Source: RGIG6291 sp964602275
GTDB lineage: Bacteria; Bacillota; Clostridia; TANB77; UBA1234
Assembly (NCBI GenBank): GCA_964602275.1
Contig: CAZRQF010000043.1
Span: 1-7,952, forward strand
Reading direction: 5' to 3'
Length of the DNA stretch: 7,952 nt
A program made the translations under genes and the position numbers. The notes beneath the pieces were generated by a model that searched no databases, was not told the origin of the DNA, and saw nothing but the letters and a program-made list of their open reading frames with translations. Below, in pieces: positions 1-5,628 of the stretch (positions are counted from its first letter, which is position 1; each line of letters opens with the position of its first letter).

Positions 1-6
1 AACAAT

Positions 7-48
7 CACCTCAAATATTATTTTAATACATAATTTTTAAGTTTACAA
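7..48 (-). promoter_or_regulatory. Divergent promoter and ribosome binding site for a gene left of the window
   Basis: Read on the minus strand, there is a -35-like TTGTAA (43-48), a 17-bp spacer and a -10-like TAAAAT (20-25). These are followed by a Shine-Dalgarno-like GAGGTG (7-12) and six more bases to the window edge. That spacing puts a start codon at or just beyond position 1. The order and distances fit a leftward gene divergent from the DUF3137 gene, but none of its coding sequence is visible. Confidence 0.45.
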
Positions 49-56
49 CTAAAATA

Positions 57-85
57 TTGTTTTTTACTTCTTAAAATGATAAAAT
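57..85 (+). promoter_or_regulatory. Sigma-A-type promoter for the DUF3137 gene
   Basis: A -35-like TTGTTT (57-62) is followed by a 17-bp spacer and a -10-like TAAAAT (80-85). An extended -10 TG dinucleotide lies at 77-78. Transcription would start near 92, about 24 nt before the ATG at 116. A G-rich Shine-Dalgarno (GGGGGG, 105-110) lies 5 nt before that ATG. Confidence 0.5.
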
Positions 86-115
86 TAATGAAATATAGCA
101 TAGTGGGGGGATTTT

Positions 116-733
116 ATGATAGATGCACTAATATTTGTCGGAGCACTATTGGTAATTGGTTTCCTTGAATTCAGACAATGGGGGATTTTATTAGGGACTA
201 TATTACTTTTTATATTTTTTACGATTTGTGCTTTTATAATGAAAAACACTAAAAAGGTTAAATTTGAATATACAGAAGAGTTTGAAAATGTATATCAAAA
301 AATGAAAAATCTTTTCGGCAAGGAATATGAAAAAAATAAAAAAAGTTTGCGAACATTTATAATAACTTTTTTTGCTTTACTCGTAGGTTTCCTATGCTTT
401 TTTATTGTATTGATAAATTTTGATAAAATGTTAACAGAGTGGAAATTTAGAATACTATATGGAATGTTTTTTGTATTTTTTATAACCGAGGGCATATGTT
501 TATATAAAATTATAAAGCTACAATTAGTCAATAAAAAGACATACGAAACATTTATATTACCTATATTTATTAGCGACATTGATAACAATTTAAAATATAA
601 GAAAAATTTGCCGGCTACAGGTGGATATATAGAACAAAGATATATTGATTCGGGGATTGAAAGCAAAAAATATGATGCCTTTAGGTGTGAAGATTTTGTG
701 ATTCGGAGAATTAGATGGTTCAATACCTTTTGA
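116..733 (+). CDS. N-terminal part of the frameshifted DUF3137 protein (membrane segments)
   Basis: This 205-codon frame starts at an ATG behind GGGGGG with 5-nt spacing. Hydrophobic segments lie at about residues 4-18 and 22-42, and a second pair at about 81-103 and 111-131. Between the pairs is a lysine/glutamate-rich segment (about 43-80). The paired helices near the middle and the following soluble region are typical of DUF3137. The family signal runs through YDAFRCEDFVI (residues about 186-196). The last nine residues (about 197-205) are out-of-frame product, so the natural protein should continue in the frame of 735-1211. If translated as it stands, the product is a membrane stub without most of its conserved soluble domain. 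Confidence 0.6.
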   Translation: MIDALIFVGALLVIGFLEFRQWGILLGTILLFIFFTICAFIMKNTKKVKFEYTEEFENVYQKMKNLFGKEYEKNKKSLRTFIITFFALLVGFLCFFIVLINFDKMLTEWKFRILYGMFFVFFITEGICLYKIIKLQLVNKKTYETFILPIFISDIDNNLKYKKNLPATGGYIEQRYIDSGIESKKYDAFRCEDFVIRRIRWFNTF

Positions 734-734
734 A

Positions 735-1211
735 ATGGCAGAATTACATATTGAAAAAAAAGTGAAAAATAAAGATAGGACAACTTATATACCTATGTTC
801 GATGGACTTTTTGCAATGTCACAAATAAGTAAAAATGTGTGTGAAGAGCTAAAAATTTCGCCGGATAAGTTTAAATTTTTTGGAAATTATAAAAAAACTG
901 TTTTAGATAGTAGTGAGTTTGAAAAAAGATTTGATGTGTATTCTAGTGATAAAATAATAGCTATGAGAATACTTTCACCAGATACAATGGAAGCTTTAAC
1001 ATCGTTTTATGATAAATATAAAGTAGATTTTGAAGTGTTGATAAAAGGAAATGATTTATACTTAAGATTCTTTACAGGAAATTTGTTTGAATATAAAAGA
1101 TTAAAATCTATGTCAAATAAAAAAGAATTATTTTTGTATTATAGTACAGTAAAATTTGTGATAGATCTTACTAAAAAAATTAATCGTGTTGTAAATGAAA
1201 TTGAAATATAG
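735..1211 (+). CDS. C-terminal part of the frameshifted DUF3137 protein (soluble core)
   Basis: This 158-codon frame carries most of the conserved soluble DUF3137 core. It shows the family pattern FDGLFAMSQI (near residue 23), then FEKRFDVYSSDKIIAMRILSP followed by an M..L helix, then a strand ending in a NLFE-type motif. No Shine-Dalgarno precedes the ATG at 735, and the conserved sequence continues upstream of it, so this is not an independent gene start. The stop of the upstream frame (731-733) is one base before this ATG, a layout that could allow some termination-reinitiation, so a split two-polypeptide product is possible. No membrane segment is seen here. Confidence 0.6.
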   Translation: MAELHIEKKVKNKDRTTYIPMFDGLFAMSQISKNVCEELKISPDKFKFFGNYKKTVLDSSEFEKRFDVYSSDKIIAMRILSPDTMEALTSFYDKYKVDFEVLIKGNDLYLRFFTGNLFEYKRLKSMSNKKELFLYYSTVKFVIDLTKKINRVVNEIEI

Positions 1212-1229
1212 ATTAACAATACTAAAATA

Positions 1230-1256
1230 AAAGCCCCATACTGAGGGGCTTTCTTT
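1230..1256 (+). terminator. Rho-independent terminator of the DUF3137 gene
   Basis: AAAGCCCC (1230-1237) pairs with GGGGCTTT (1245-1252) around a 7-nt loop. The T-rich sequence TTTCTTTT follows. It lies 18 nt after the stop codon of the DUF3137 gene. Confidence 0.85.
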
Positions 1257-1266
1257 TATGAGATAC

Positions 1267-1298
1267 AAAAAAGCAAACCTTTCATATGGTTTGCTTTT
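1267..1298 (-). terminator. Rho-independent terminator of the tRNA-Gly gene
   Basis: The 11-bp arms AAAAGCAAACC (1269-1279) and GGTTTGCTTTT (1288-1298) enclose an 8-nt loop. Read on the minus strand, the stem runs into a T tract (complement of A1267-A1272), placing it 7 nt beyond the tRNA 3' end. It can also form on the + strand as a second stop behind the DUF3137 terminator. Confidence 0.85.
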
Positions 1299-1305
1299 AA
1301 AAATA

Positions 1306-1381
1306 TGGAGCGGGAAACGGGGCTCAAACCCGCGACCTTCGCCTTGGCAAGGCGACGCTCTATCAACTGAGCTATTCCCGC
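1306..1381 (-). tRNA. tRNA-Gly (anticodon GCC)
   Basis: A 76-nt cloverleaf reads on the minus strand. The acceptor stem is GCGGGAA with TTCCCGC, followed by discriminator T and an encoded CCA (+ strand 1306-1308). The D arm is GCTC/GAGC. The anticodon stem is TCGCC/GGCGA around the loop TTGCCAA, so the anticodon is GCC (+ strand 1346-1348), reading GGC and GGU glycine codons. The T stem is GCGGG/CCCGT with one G-T pair. All stems pair and the arm lengths are standard. It is a single-gene transcription unit with its own promoter and terminator. Confidence 0.97.
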
Positions 1382-1394
1382 GTGAACAATACAT

Positions 1395-1423
1395 ATCTTA
1401 CAATATGATTTGCTTCTTGTCAA
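1395..1423 (-). promoter_or_regulatory. Strong sigma-A promoter of the tRNA-Gly gene
   Basis: On the minus strand there is a perfect -35 TTGACA (1418-1423), a 17-bp spacer and a -10 TAAGAT (1395-1400). The tRNA 5' end is 13 nt downstream of the -10, so the primary transcript would carry only a very short 5' leader for RNase P to remove. This is typical of stable RNA promoters. Confidence 0.85.
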
Positions 1424-1469
1424 TATTTTTTTGAAAAATTTATAGAAAAAATATTAGATTAAATTTTCG

Positions 1470-1557
1470 TTGCAGTATTTTTTATGTAATGATAAACTTA
1501 TATTTGTAAAATCAAAATAATTATTATTGAAAAGAGGTGAATTTTATAATTTATATT
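1470..1557 (+). promoter_or_regulatory. Candidate promoter region of the transglutaminase-domain gene
   Basis: Two alternatives are visible. The distal one is TTGCAG (1470-1475), 17 bp, then TAAACT (1493-1498) with an extended -10 TG at 1490-1491; it would give a leader of about 125 nt. The proximal one has a perfect TATAAT (1545-1550) or TATATT (1552-1557), but its -35 partner is poor: TTGAAA at 1527-1532 is 12 or 19 bp away. With the proximal one the transcript would begin at or just before the inverted repeat at 1558-1611. The sequence alone does not decide between them. Confidence 0.4.
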
Positions 1558-1611
1558 AAAAGACTTTTCAGTGTTATTGCATAAAGTTTTAGCTTTAATG
1601 GAAAGTCTTAT
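1558..1611 (+). promoter_or_regulatory. Inverted repeat (stem-loop) in the leader of the transglutaminase-domain gene
   Basis: Outer arms AAGACTTT (1560-1567) and AAAGTCTT (1602-1609) can pair. Inside them, CATAAAG and CTTTAATG (about 1580-1600) form a second stem with one bulged A and a 6-nt loop. The structure ends about 10 nt before the Shine-Dalgarno GAAGGGGG (1618-1625). There is no T tract, so it is not a terminator. A role in mRNA stability or translation control is possible. No known riboswitch class was recognised. Confidence 0.4.
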
Positions 1612-1631
1612 ACAAAAGAAGGGGGAAAACT

Positions 1632-4445
1632 ATGAATAAAAAGAGAAGTATTGTTGCAATAATAAGTGTATTATTGGTTGTACTAATAGGTGCTGCCGTT
1701 TATGTTAGTTGCTGCATGCCAGATATTTGGGATTGGAAAAATGACGAGGAAATTTTAGCTAATTTAGGTGAGGAACAAAATGTTCCACTACTTGTAAATC
1801 AAACTTTAAATGGCGAAGTAACAAAATTGAGTTTTACTGCAAGTGAAACTAATAAACTTACTGTTGCAGATTTAAAAAATCAATTTTTGGCAGCAGGTGT
1901 TGATAATAGTAATAAATATATTTTTAAACCATTTTATAATGTTGAACAAAATACAGAATTTACATTTCATTTTAAGAGTAAAGTAGACCCTGTAAAAGCA
2001 ATTACTGTTCATACAGATGAAAAATGCGATTATCAAAGCTTGGTATGGCAAATAAATGCTGGCTATTGGACAGAAGATGGTGTGGATGTTGTTGTAAAGC
2101 CATCATCGTCTACGGTACTTTATAGCGAAAATAGAAATGGAGAAGCTAAAAATAATTGGGGATATGCTCCAATATATTATATTTGTATAAGATATGATTT
2201 AGATTCAAAAGAAGTAAAAAAATTAGATGAGCCAATAATTATACCTTTTACAATAAAAAATGAAATAAGTACGCCAACAGTTTATGCCAATGTTGATAAT
2301 AAAGGAAATTTTTCCGTTAAATGGAATAAGATTGAGGGTGCGGTGGCTTACAATGTATACAGTTCTTCGAAAAACTTCAATGAACTAACTACTGGTGAAG
2401 GCGGTTATAGGTATGAGCCAATTTTACTTACAACTATAAAGTCAACAGATAAACTTGAATATATTCCAGGTGTATTACAAGATGAAAATCAATTAATGGG
2501 AAAAGGTTATCCAGATAATACAGTTCGTAAAACATCAGAAGAATATAATATAGAATCTATAGTATATCAAAACAACAATTTATATAATCATAGGTTAGCA
2601 ATATATGTTACAGCTGTTGACGAAAATGGAAATGAAAGTAATTTTGGTTTTCCTGTAGATTTATCAGAGTATAAGAAAATATTACCGCATTCGATTAAAT
2701 ATATGGGTACTATTAATGAGTTACCAGAAACTATTGAAGTGCAATCGGTTGACATGAAAACAAATATTACATATCCTATTAATTTTTATAAATTGGAAGA
2801 ACCACAAGAATATTCGAGATATTGTGATTATAAATATGAAGTTGTTGGAACAATGTTAACAGGTATAGTAACTTATGAAAATGAAAATAAAATATTTCCG
2901 AATGAAAAGATAAGTACTTATAAAATAAATACTTCTGGTTTGCCACAAGGTACAATGGATAGAGTACCTCAAGTTACGGTTGACACATTTGCAGATAGTG
3001 ATTATTCTAATTCAAAAGTTGATTTGAAAAAGACTGTAAATTATCCAGAAGATGCACAAATGAAATTAGATCCTGCATTAATGATAATACTAGTAGATCA
3101 AGATTTGGCAAGAAGAGTAATTGGAACAGATAGTACAAAAACAGATCCAAGAGAAGAGTATGATTCATTCCTTCAAAGTGAGGATCCAGAGTATATCTTA
3201 ATTCGAGAAGGTACTAGGATAACAGTACAAAAAGTAGATAAGGATAATAAAGTTGATGAGCCTACACAAACTACTTTGCCGGAAAAAGAACCTGAACAAA
3301 CTATTGCACCAGAAAAAGAACCTACACAAACTACTACACCAGAAGAGCCTGCCGAAGAAATTGATAATAGTAACTATGTTGAAGAACAAGAAAAATCAAC
3401 CAAAAAGCAAGTTGAAGAGGGGGATGCTGAAGAAGTTAAAGGCACGAAGTATCCTGTATTTGCAGATAATGCAGCTCAGTTATATTTAGCACTAGCATTA
3501 ATTAATCAAGAACCTGTAATATCATTAAAAGCTTTTCCTGAGTATCAGGTGGCAGATAATCTACTAGACGATTTATACTATATATGGCTTCAAAATCCTT
3601 ATATAATGGGTATTGATATTGATGAGTGCTATTATGTGGATAATGGTTTGGCAGTAAGAGTGACTTATAATGTGCCAACGGCAACTGCCAAAAAATATCA
3701 AGAAGCTGTATATGAAAAATCTCAAAAGGTAGCAAACCAAATTATAAAAGCTGGTATGACAGATTCAGAAAAAGTCGTTGCCATATATGAGTATTTAGAA
3801 AATAATGCTGAATATAATAAGGAAGCATACGCTGCAGCACTAGAGTCAGATGCTAGTACGGTGTACAAAAAATATCCAAATTCTTGGAATACATATGGAA
3901 TATTGTGTGAAGAAAGCGGAGTTTGCCAATCGTATGCATATGCATTTAATAGTATTGCGTATTTTAGTGATTTGGAAACTGTTATGGTTACTGGTTATAT
4001 GCAGGGTGGTGGACATGCTTGGAATGCTGTTAAATTAGATGGTATGTGGTATATGGTTGATCCAACGAATAATGGAAGTGGCGGGCTTCCTTATTGGATT
4101 TGCAATGCCTCTACAGAATACATAGAAAGTATGGCGTTTATCCTAGACAGCCGTTTTGTTGACGGAACTGATTTTAGCGAATACTTGATTAACAACAATA
4201 CACAAGATTGGTACTACAAAAACAATTTGATGGCTGGAAGTATTGATGAGTTGGCAACAATATGGGAAAAAAATTATAAGCGTTCAAATAATATTTGGAT
4301 TAAGTATATGGGTAATGATAATCCGGCTGAATCGAGTAATATACAAAAATTTGTAAAAAAAGTATTCAATGATGGATATTCAGAGAGTGATATAGAAGGT
4401 TGGAATATATTATACTATGGCGGACTTGTTTCCTTTAAAAAGTAA
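1632..4445 (+). CDS. Membrane-anchored extracellular transglutaminase-like protein with fibronectin-III-like domain
   Basis: The 937-residue product starts at an ATG 6 nt after GAAGGGGG. Residues 1-6 are positively charged and 7-26 form one membrane segment, so it is probably a signal anchor with the rest outside the cell. Residues about 30-210 are beta-rich with no family recognised. Residues about 213-345 resemble a fibronectin-III domain, with VKWNKIEGAVAYNVY near 229-243 and YVTAVDENGNESN near 325-337. Residues 543-572 are three 10-residue repeats forming a charged Thr/Pro linker. Residues about 610-840 are a transglutaminase-like domain with Cys765 (GVCQSYAYAF), His795 (GGHAWNAV) and Asp810 (WYMVDPTNN) in the canonical order and spacing, so it looks catalytically competent. 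Proteins with this fold can be protein cross-linkers, peptidases or peptidoglycan-associated enzymes, and the substrate cannot be read here. There is no LPXTG sorting signal at the C-terminus. It appears monocistronic, with a terminator directly after. Confidence 0.9.
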   Translation: MNKKRSIVAIISVLLVVLIGAAVYVSCCMPDIWDWKNDEEILANLGEEQNVPLLVNQTLNGEVTKLSFTASETNKLTVADLKNQFLAAGVDNSNKYIFKPFYNVEQNTEFTFHFKSKVDPVKAITVHTDEKCDYQSLVWQINAGYWTEDGVDVVVKPSSSTVLYSENRNGEAKNNWGYAPIYYICIRYDLDSKEVKKLDEPIIIPFTIKNEISTPTVYANVDNKGNFSVKWNKIEGAVAYNVYSSSKNFNELTTGEGGYRYEPILLTTIKSTDKLEYIPGVLQDENQLMGKGYPDNTVRKTSEEYNIESIVYQNNNLYNHRLAIYVTAVDENGNESNFGFPVDLSEYKKILPHSIKYMGTINELPETIEVQSVDMKTNITYPINFYKLEEPQEYSRYCDYKYEVVGTMLTGIVTYENENKIFPNEKISTYKINTSGLPQGTMDRVPQVTVDTFADSDYSNSKVDLKKTVNYPEDAQMKLDPALMIILVDQDLARRVIGTDSTKTDPREEYDSFLQSEDPEYILIREGTRITVQKVDKDNKVDEPTQTTLPEKEPEQTIAPEKEPTQTTTPEEPAEEIDNSNYVEEQEKSTKKQVEEGDAEEVKGTKYPVFADNAAQLYLALALINQEPVISLKAFPEYQVADNLLDDLYYIWLQNPYIMGIDIDECYYVDNGLAVRVTYNVPTATAKKYQEAVYEKSQKVANQIIKAGMTDSEKVVAIYEYLENNAEYNKEAYAAALESDASTVYKKYPNSWNTYGILCEESGVCQSYAYAFNSIAYFSDLETVMVTGYMQGGGHAWNAVKLDGMWYMVDPTNNGSGGLPYWICNASTEYIESMAFILDSRFVDGTDFSEYLINNNTQDWYYKNNLMAGSIDELATIWEKNYKRSNNIWIKYMGNDNPAESSNIQKFVKKVFNDGYSESDIEGWNILYYGGLVSFKK
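3258..3347 (+). repeat. Three 30-nt tandem repeats encoding a Thr/Pro/Glu linker
   Basis: The translated units are EPTQTTLPEK, EPEQTIAPEK and EPTQTTTPEE (residues 543-572), followed by the partial unit PAEE. The DNA copies are closely similar, so copy number may vary between strains by slippage or recombination. The segment joins the N-terminal beta-rich half to the transglutaminase-like half and resembles the extended wall-spanning linkers of surface proteins. Confidence 0.85.
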
Positions 4446-4484
4446 CACTCAACATCAATTTTTATCATAAAATTTATAAGATAC

Positions 4485-4517
4485 AAAAAAGCTCACTTTT
4501 TAAAAGTGAGCTTTTTT
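4485..4517. terminator. Bidirectional Rho-independent terminator between convergent genes
   Basis: AAAAAAGCTCACTTTT (4485-4500) is almost perfectly palindromic with AAAAGTGAGCTTTTTT (4502-4517). The stem core is GCTCACTT/AAGTGAGC, with runs of A on one side and T on the other. It ends transcription of the transglutaminase-domain gene on the + strand and of the 4520-4906 gene on the minus strand, which stops just 3 nt before it. Confidence 0.9.
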
Positions 4518-4519
4518 GA

Positions 4520-4906
4520 TTAAACAACTATAAACATGAAAGAGCCGAGATACTTTTCCTCAACGAAATTATTTGTTTCTTTTTCAGGGCATTTATAAAA
4601 GTCGATATTAATTGCAGTAAAATTTTCTATATCAAATTTAATCATTCTTGTTAAAACATCTCTAAATGTATCAATAGAAACTCGATTTACTACGGTTGAA
4701 ATCATGGTGTCACAGTCCGAAAATGTAAAGTCAATTTTTAAAGAATAGCATGTGTTATCAGTTAAATGTTCGATAAGCTCGTCAATAATGTAATTCATGT
4801 TATATTCGTCGCCGTCACGATTATGCAAAATTTTGTAAATCCGATCAGTATAGGGATGTTCAGTGCGTCTTACAAAGTTTGAAAGATTTCGAGAAAAATT
4901 TTTCAT
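4520..4906 (-). CDS. Small hypothetical cytosolic protein, 128 residues
   Basis: The family is not recognised. The start is set at the ATG whose complement is 4904-4906, because a perfect AGGAGG lies 8 nt upstream and a consensus promoter lies just before that. The frame stays open further upstream to 5047, but that extension runs through the promoter and is not expected to be translated. The product has no membrane segment or signal peptide. It begins with a basic stretch (MKNFSRNLSNFVRR), followed by alternating helices and strands (for example YSLKIDFTF near residues 54-62 and FTAINIDFY near 96-104), and ends in a hydrophobic strand, GSFMFIVV. This suggests a compact alpha/beta protein. 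It is a single-gene unit, divergent from the DUF1538-PII operon, and may share its control region. No function is assigned. Confidence 0.75.
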   Translation of the reverse strand: MKNFSRNLSNFVRRTEHPYTDRIYKILHNRDGDEYNMNYIIDELIEHLTDNTCYSLKIDFTFSDCDTMISTVVNRVSIDTFRDVLTRMIKFDIENFTAINIDFYKCPEKETNNFVEEKYLGSFMFIVV

Positions 4907-4914
4907 GAAAACCC

Positions 4915-4920
4915 CCTCCT
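4915..4920 (-). promoter_or_regulatory. Ribosome binding site deciding the start at 4906
   Basis: On the minus strand AAGGAGGGGG precedes the ATG. The AGGAGG core (complement of 4915-4920) is 8 nt from the start codon. It supports the 128-residue product over any longer reading. Confidence 0.85.
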
Positions 4921-4940
4921 TAAAATTTATTAACATTGCG

Positions 4941-4969
4941 ATTATATATCGAATTTTGTCGCAAGTCAA
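4941..4969 (-). promoter_or_regulatory. Near-consensus sigma-A promoter of the 4520-4906 gene
   Basis: On the minus strand the -35 is TTGACT (4964-4969), the spacer is 17 bp and the -10 is a perfect TATAAT (4941-4946). Transcription would start near 4934, giving a 5' leader of about 28 nt that contains the ribosome binding site. Confidence 0.85.
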
Positions 4970-4980
4970 CATAATTTGAC
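4965..4980. promoter_or_regulatory. Small dyad between divergent promoters, possible operator
   Basis: GTCAA (4965-4969) and TTGAC (4976-4980) are perfect inverted arms around 6 bp. The left arm overlaps the -35 of the leftward promoter, and the right arm lies 12 bp upstream of the -35 of the rightward promoter. A bound regulator could affect both genes. The arms are only 5 bp and one of them is itself a -35 sequence, so chance is a real alternative. Confidence 0.3.
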
Positions 4981-4992
4981 ACAAAAATATGT

Positions 4993-5021
4993 TTGAAGCT
5001 AATTTGTGCTTATGATATAAT
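4993..5021 (+). promoter_or_regulatory. Sigma-A promoter of the 5050-7801 operon
   Basis: A -35-like TTGAAG (4993-4998), a 17-bp spacer and a perfect TATAAT (5016-5021) are present, with an extended -10 TG at 5013-5014. Transcription would start near 5028, about 22 nt before the ATG at 5050. No internal promoter or terminator is evident between the three genes that follow. Confidence 0.8.
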
Positions 5022-5049
5022 AATTTATTGAATTTATAAGGAGGCATTT

Positions 5050-5604
5050 ATGAAGTTTAATGCAAGAGATTATTTGAAGAAAAAATATATTTCTGGAGAG
5101 TGGGCTGTTATTCCTATAACTTTAAATAGTAAAGAAGAGTTTTATAACAAGTATGATGCTACACATTGCACCATTTCTAGTGATTTGTGTAGATATATCG
5201 ATAGCTCTGTTTATAACATTCCCTTAAAATATAAAATTAAACTTAGAATTGATTGCCCTGGTTTGACAGAAGAAGATAAGATCGAAATGGAAGAAGCGGT
5301 AAAAACGCACTATGGACTTATTGTATACGATAATGAATGTGACTTAGCTACGAATGCGTACAAAACATCTGAACTTATGATTTTAGGACTTATAGTATTG
5401 GCGGTGTTGTATTTATACGAAGGCTATATGAATTCATATTTAGAAGAAGTTATTGCAATAGCAGGTTGGTTTGCGGTTTGGGAAGCGGTAGACAATTTTG
5501 TTTATGATAGAAAGAAGTTCAAATCTGAAAGAAAAAATAATATACAGATGCTTGAAAGTAAACTTGAATTTGTATGTAAAGATGAAATAAAGTTAGATTT
5601 ATAA
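5050..5604 (+). CDS. Hypothetical membrane protein, first gene of the DUF1538-PII operon
   Basis: This 184-residue product starts at an ATG 5 nt after AAGGAGG. No named family is recognised. Residues 1-105 are soluble and alpha/beta in character, including KIKLRIDCPGLTEEDKIEMEEAVKTHY (about 62-88, listed here in two parts: KIKLRIDCPGLT and EEDKIEMEEAVKTHY). A clear membrane segment lies at about 108-124. A second hydrophobic, partly amphipathic segment at 133-152 (EVIAIAGWFAVWEAVDNFVY) runs into a basic stretch, DRKKFKSERK. From memory, a Gly-Trp...Trp-Glu...Asp-Arg pattern before a basic helix recurs in small bacterial membrane proteins of unknown function. It is 24 nt upstream of the DUF1538 gene and probably co-transcribed with it. 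Whether it works with the DUF1538/PII pair is inferred only from position. Confidence 0.75.
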   Translation: MKFNARDYLKKKYISGEWAVIPITLNSKEEFYNKYDATHCTISSDLCRYIDSSVYNIPLKYKIKLRIDCPGLTEEDKIEMEEAVKTHYGLIVYDNECDLATNAYKTSELMILGLIVLAVLYLYEGYMNSYLEEVIAIAGWFAVWEAVDNFVYDRKKFKSERKNNIQMLESKLEFVCKDEIKLDL

Positions 5605-5615
5605 TAACAAAAGAT

Positions 5616-5621
5616 GAGGTG
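5616..5621 (+). promoter_or_regulatory. Ribosome binding site deciding a TTG start for the DUF1538 gene
   Basis: GAGGTG (within GATGAGGTG, 5613-5621) is 7 nt before the in-frame TTG at 5629. The upstream in-frame ATG at 5614 overlaps this site and has no Shine-Dalgarno of its own, so TTG is the better start. Confidence 0.75.
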
Positions 5622-5628
5622 TATTTTT

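Larger units (their letters stand above)
116..1211 (+). pseudogene. DUF3137 domain membrane protein gene, interrupted by a +1 frameshift
   Basis: Read as one gene with a single frame correction near 704, this encodes about 364 residues, a normal size for DUF3137 proteins. The first frame ends at TGA 731-733. The other frame, read from 705, continues the family consensus directly as GELDGSIPFEMAELHIE, and this joins smoothly to EDFVI from the first frame. Removing one base, for example the C at 704, restores EDFVIGELDG. Upstream the second frame is closed by TGA at 699-701, so the shift must lie between about 699 and 707. DUF3137 proteins are membrane-associated and of unknown function. The break may be a real mutation, a sequencing or assembly error, or less likely a recoding event. 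Promoter, ribosome binding site and terminator are all intact, and no other damage is seen, which argues for a recent event or an artefact. Confidence 0.75.

Noticed and set aside
295..783. Open frame on the minus strand opposite the DUF3137 gene
   Set aside because: It overlaps conserved coding sequence on the + strand, has no ribosome binding site or promoter, and its translation resembles no protein family.
1128..1394. Minus-strand open frame covering the tRNA region
   Set aside because: It reads straight through the tRNA-Gly gene and two terminators, so it cannot be a real protein gene.
1560..1609. Leader inverted repeat as a terminator or known riboswitch
   Set aside because: There is no T tract after the stem, and no conserved core of a riboswitch class that I know is present.
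1704..1718. Lipoprotein signal at Cys27/Cys28 of the transglutaminase-domain protein
   Set aside because: The residues before Cys27 are Tyr-Val-Ser, and a lipobox expects Leu, Val or Ile at the -3 position. A simple signal anchor fits better, though a weak lipobox is not excluded.
3253..3489. Alternative + strand frame rich in Lys and Leu across the linker repeats
   Set aside because: It is a frame-shifted reading of the 30-nt tandem repeats inside the large gene, and the repeats alone explain its regular look.
4907..5047. N-terminal extension of the 4520-4906 protein up to a methionine at 5047
   Set aside because: It would be translated through the gene's own promoter. The perfect AGGAGG before 4906 marks the real start.
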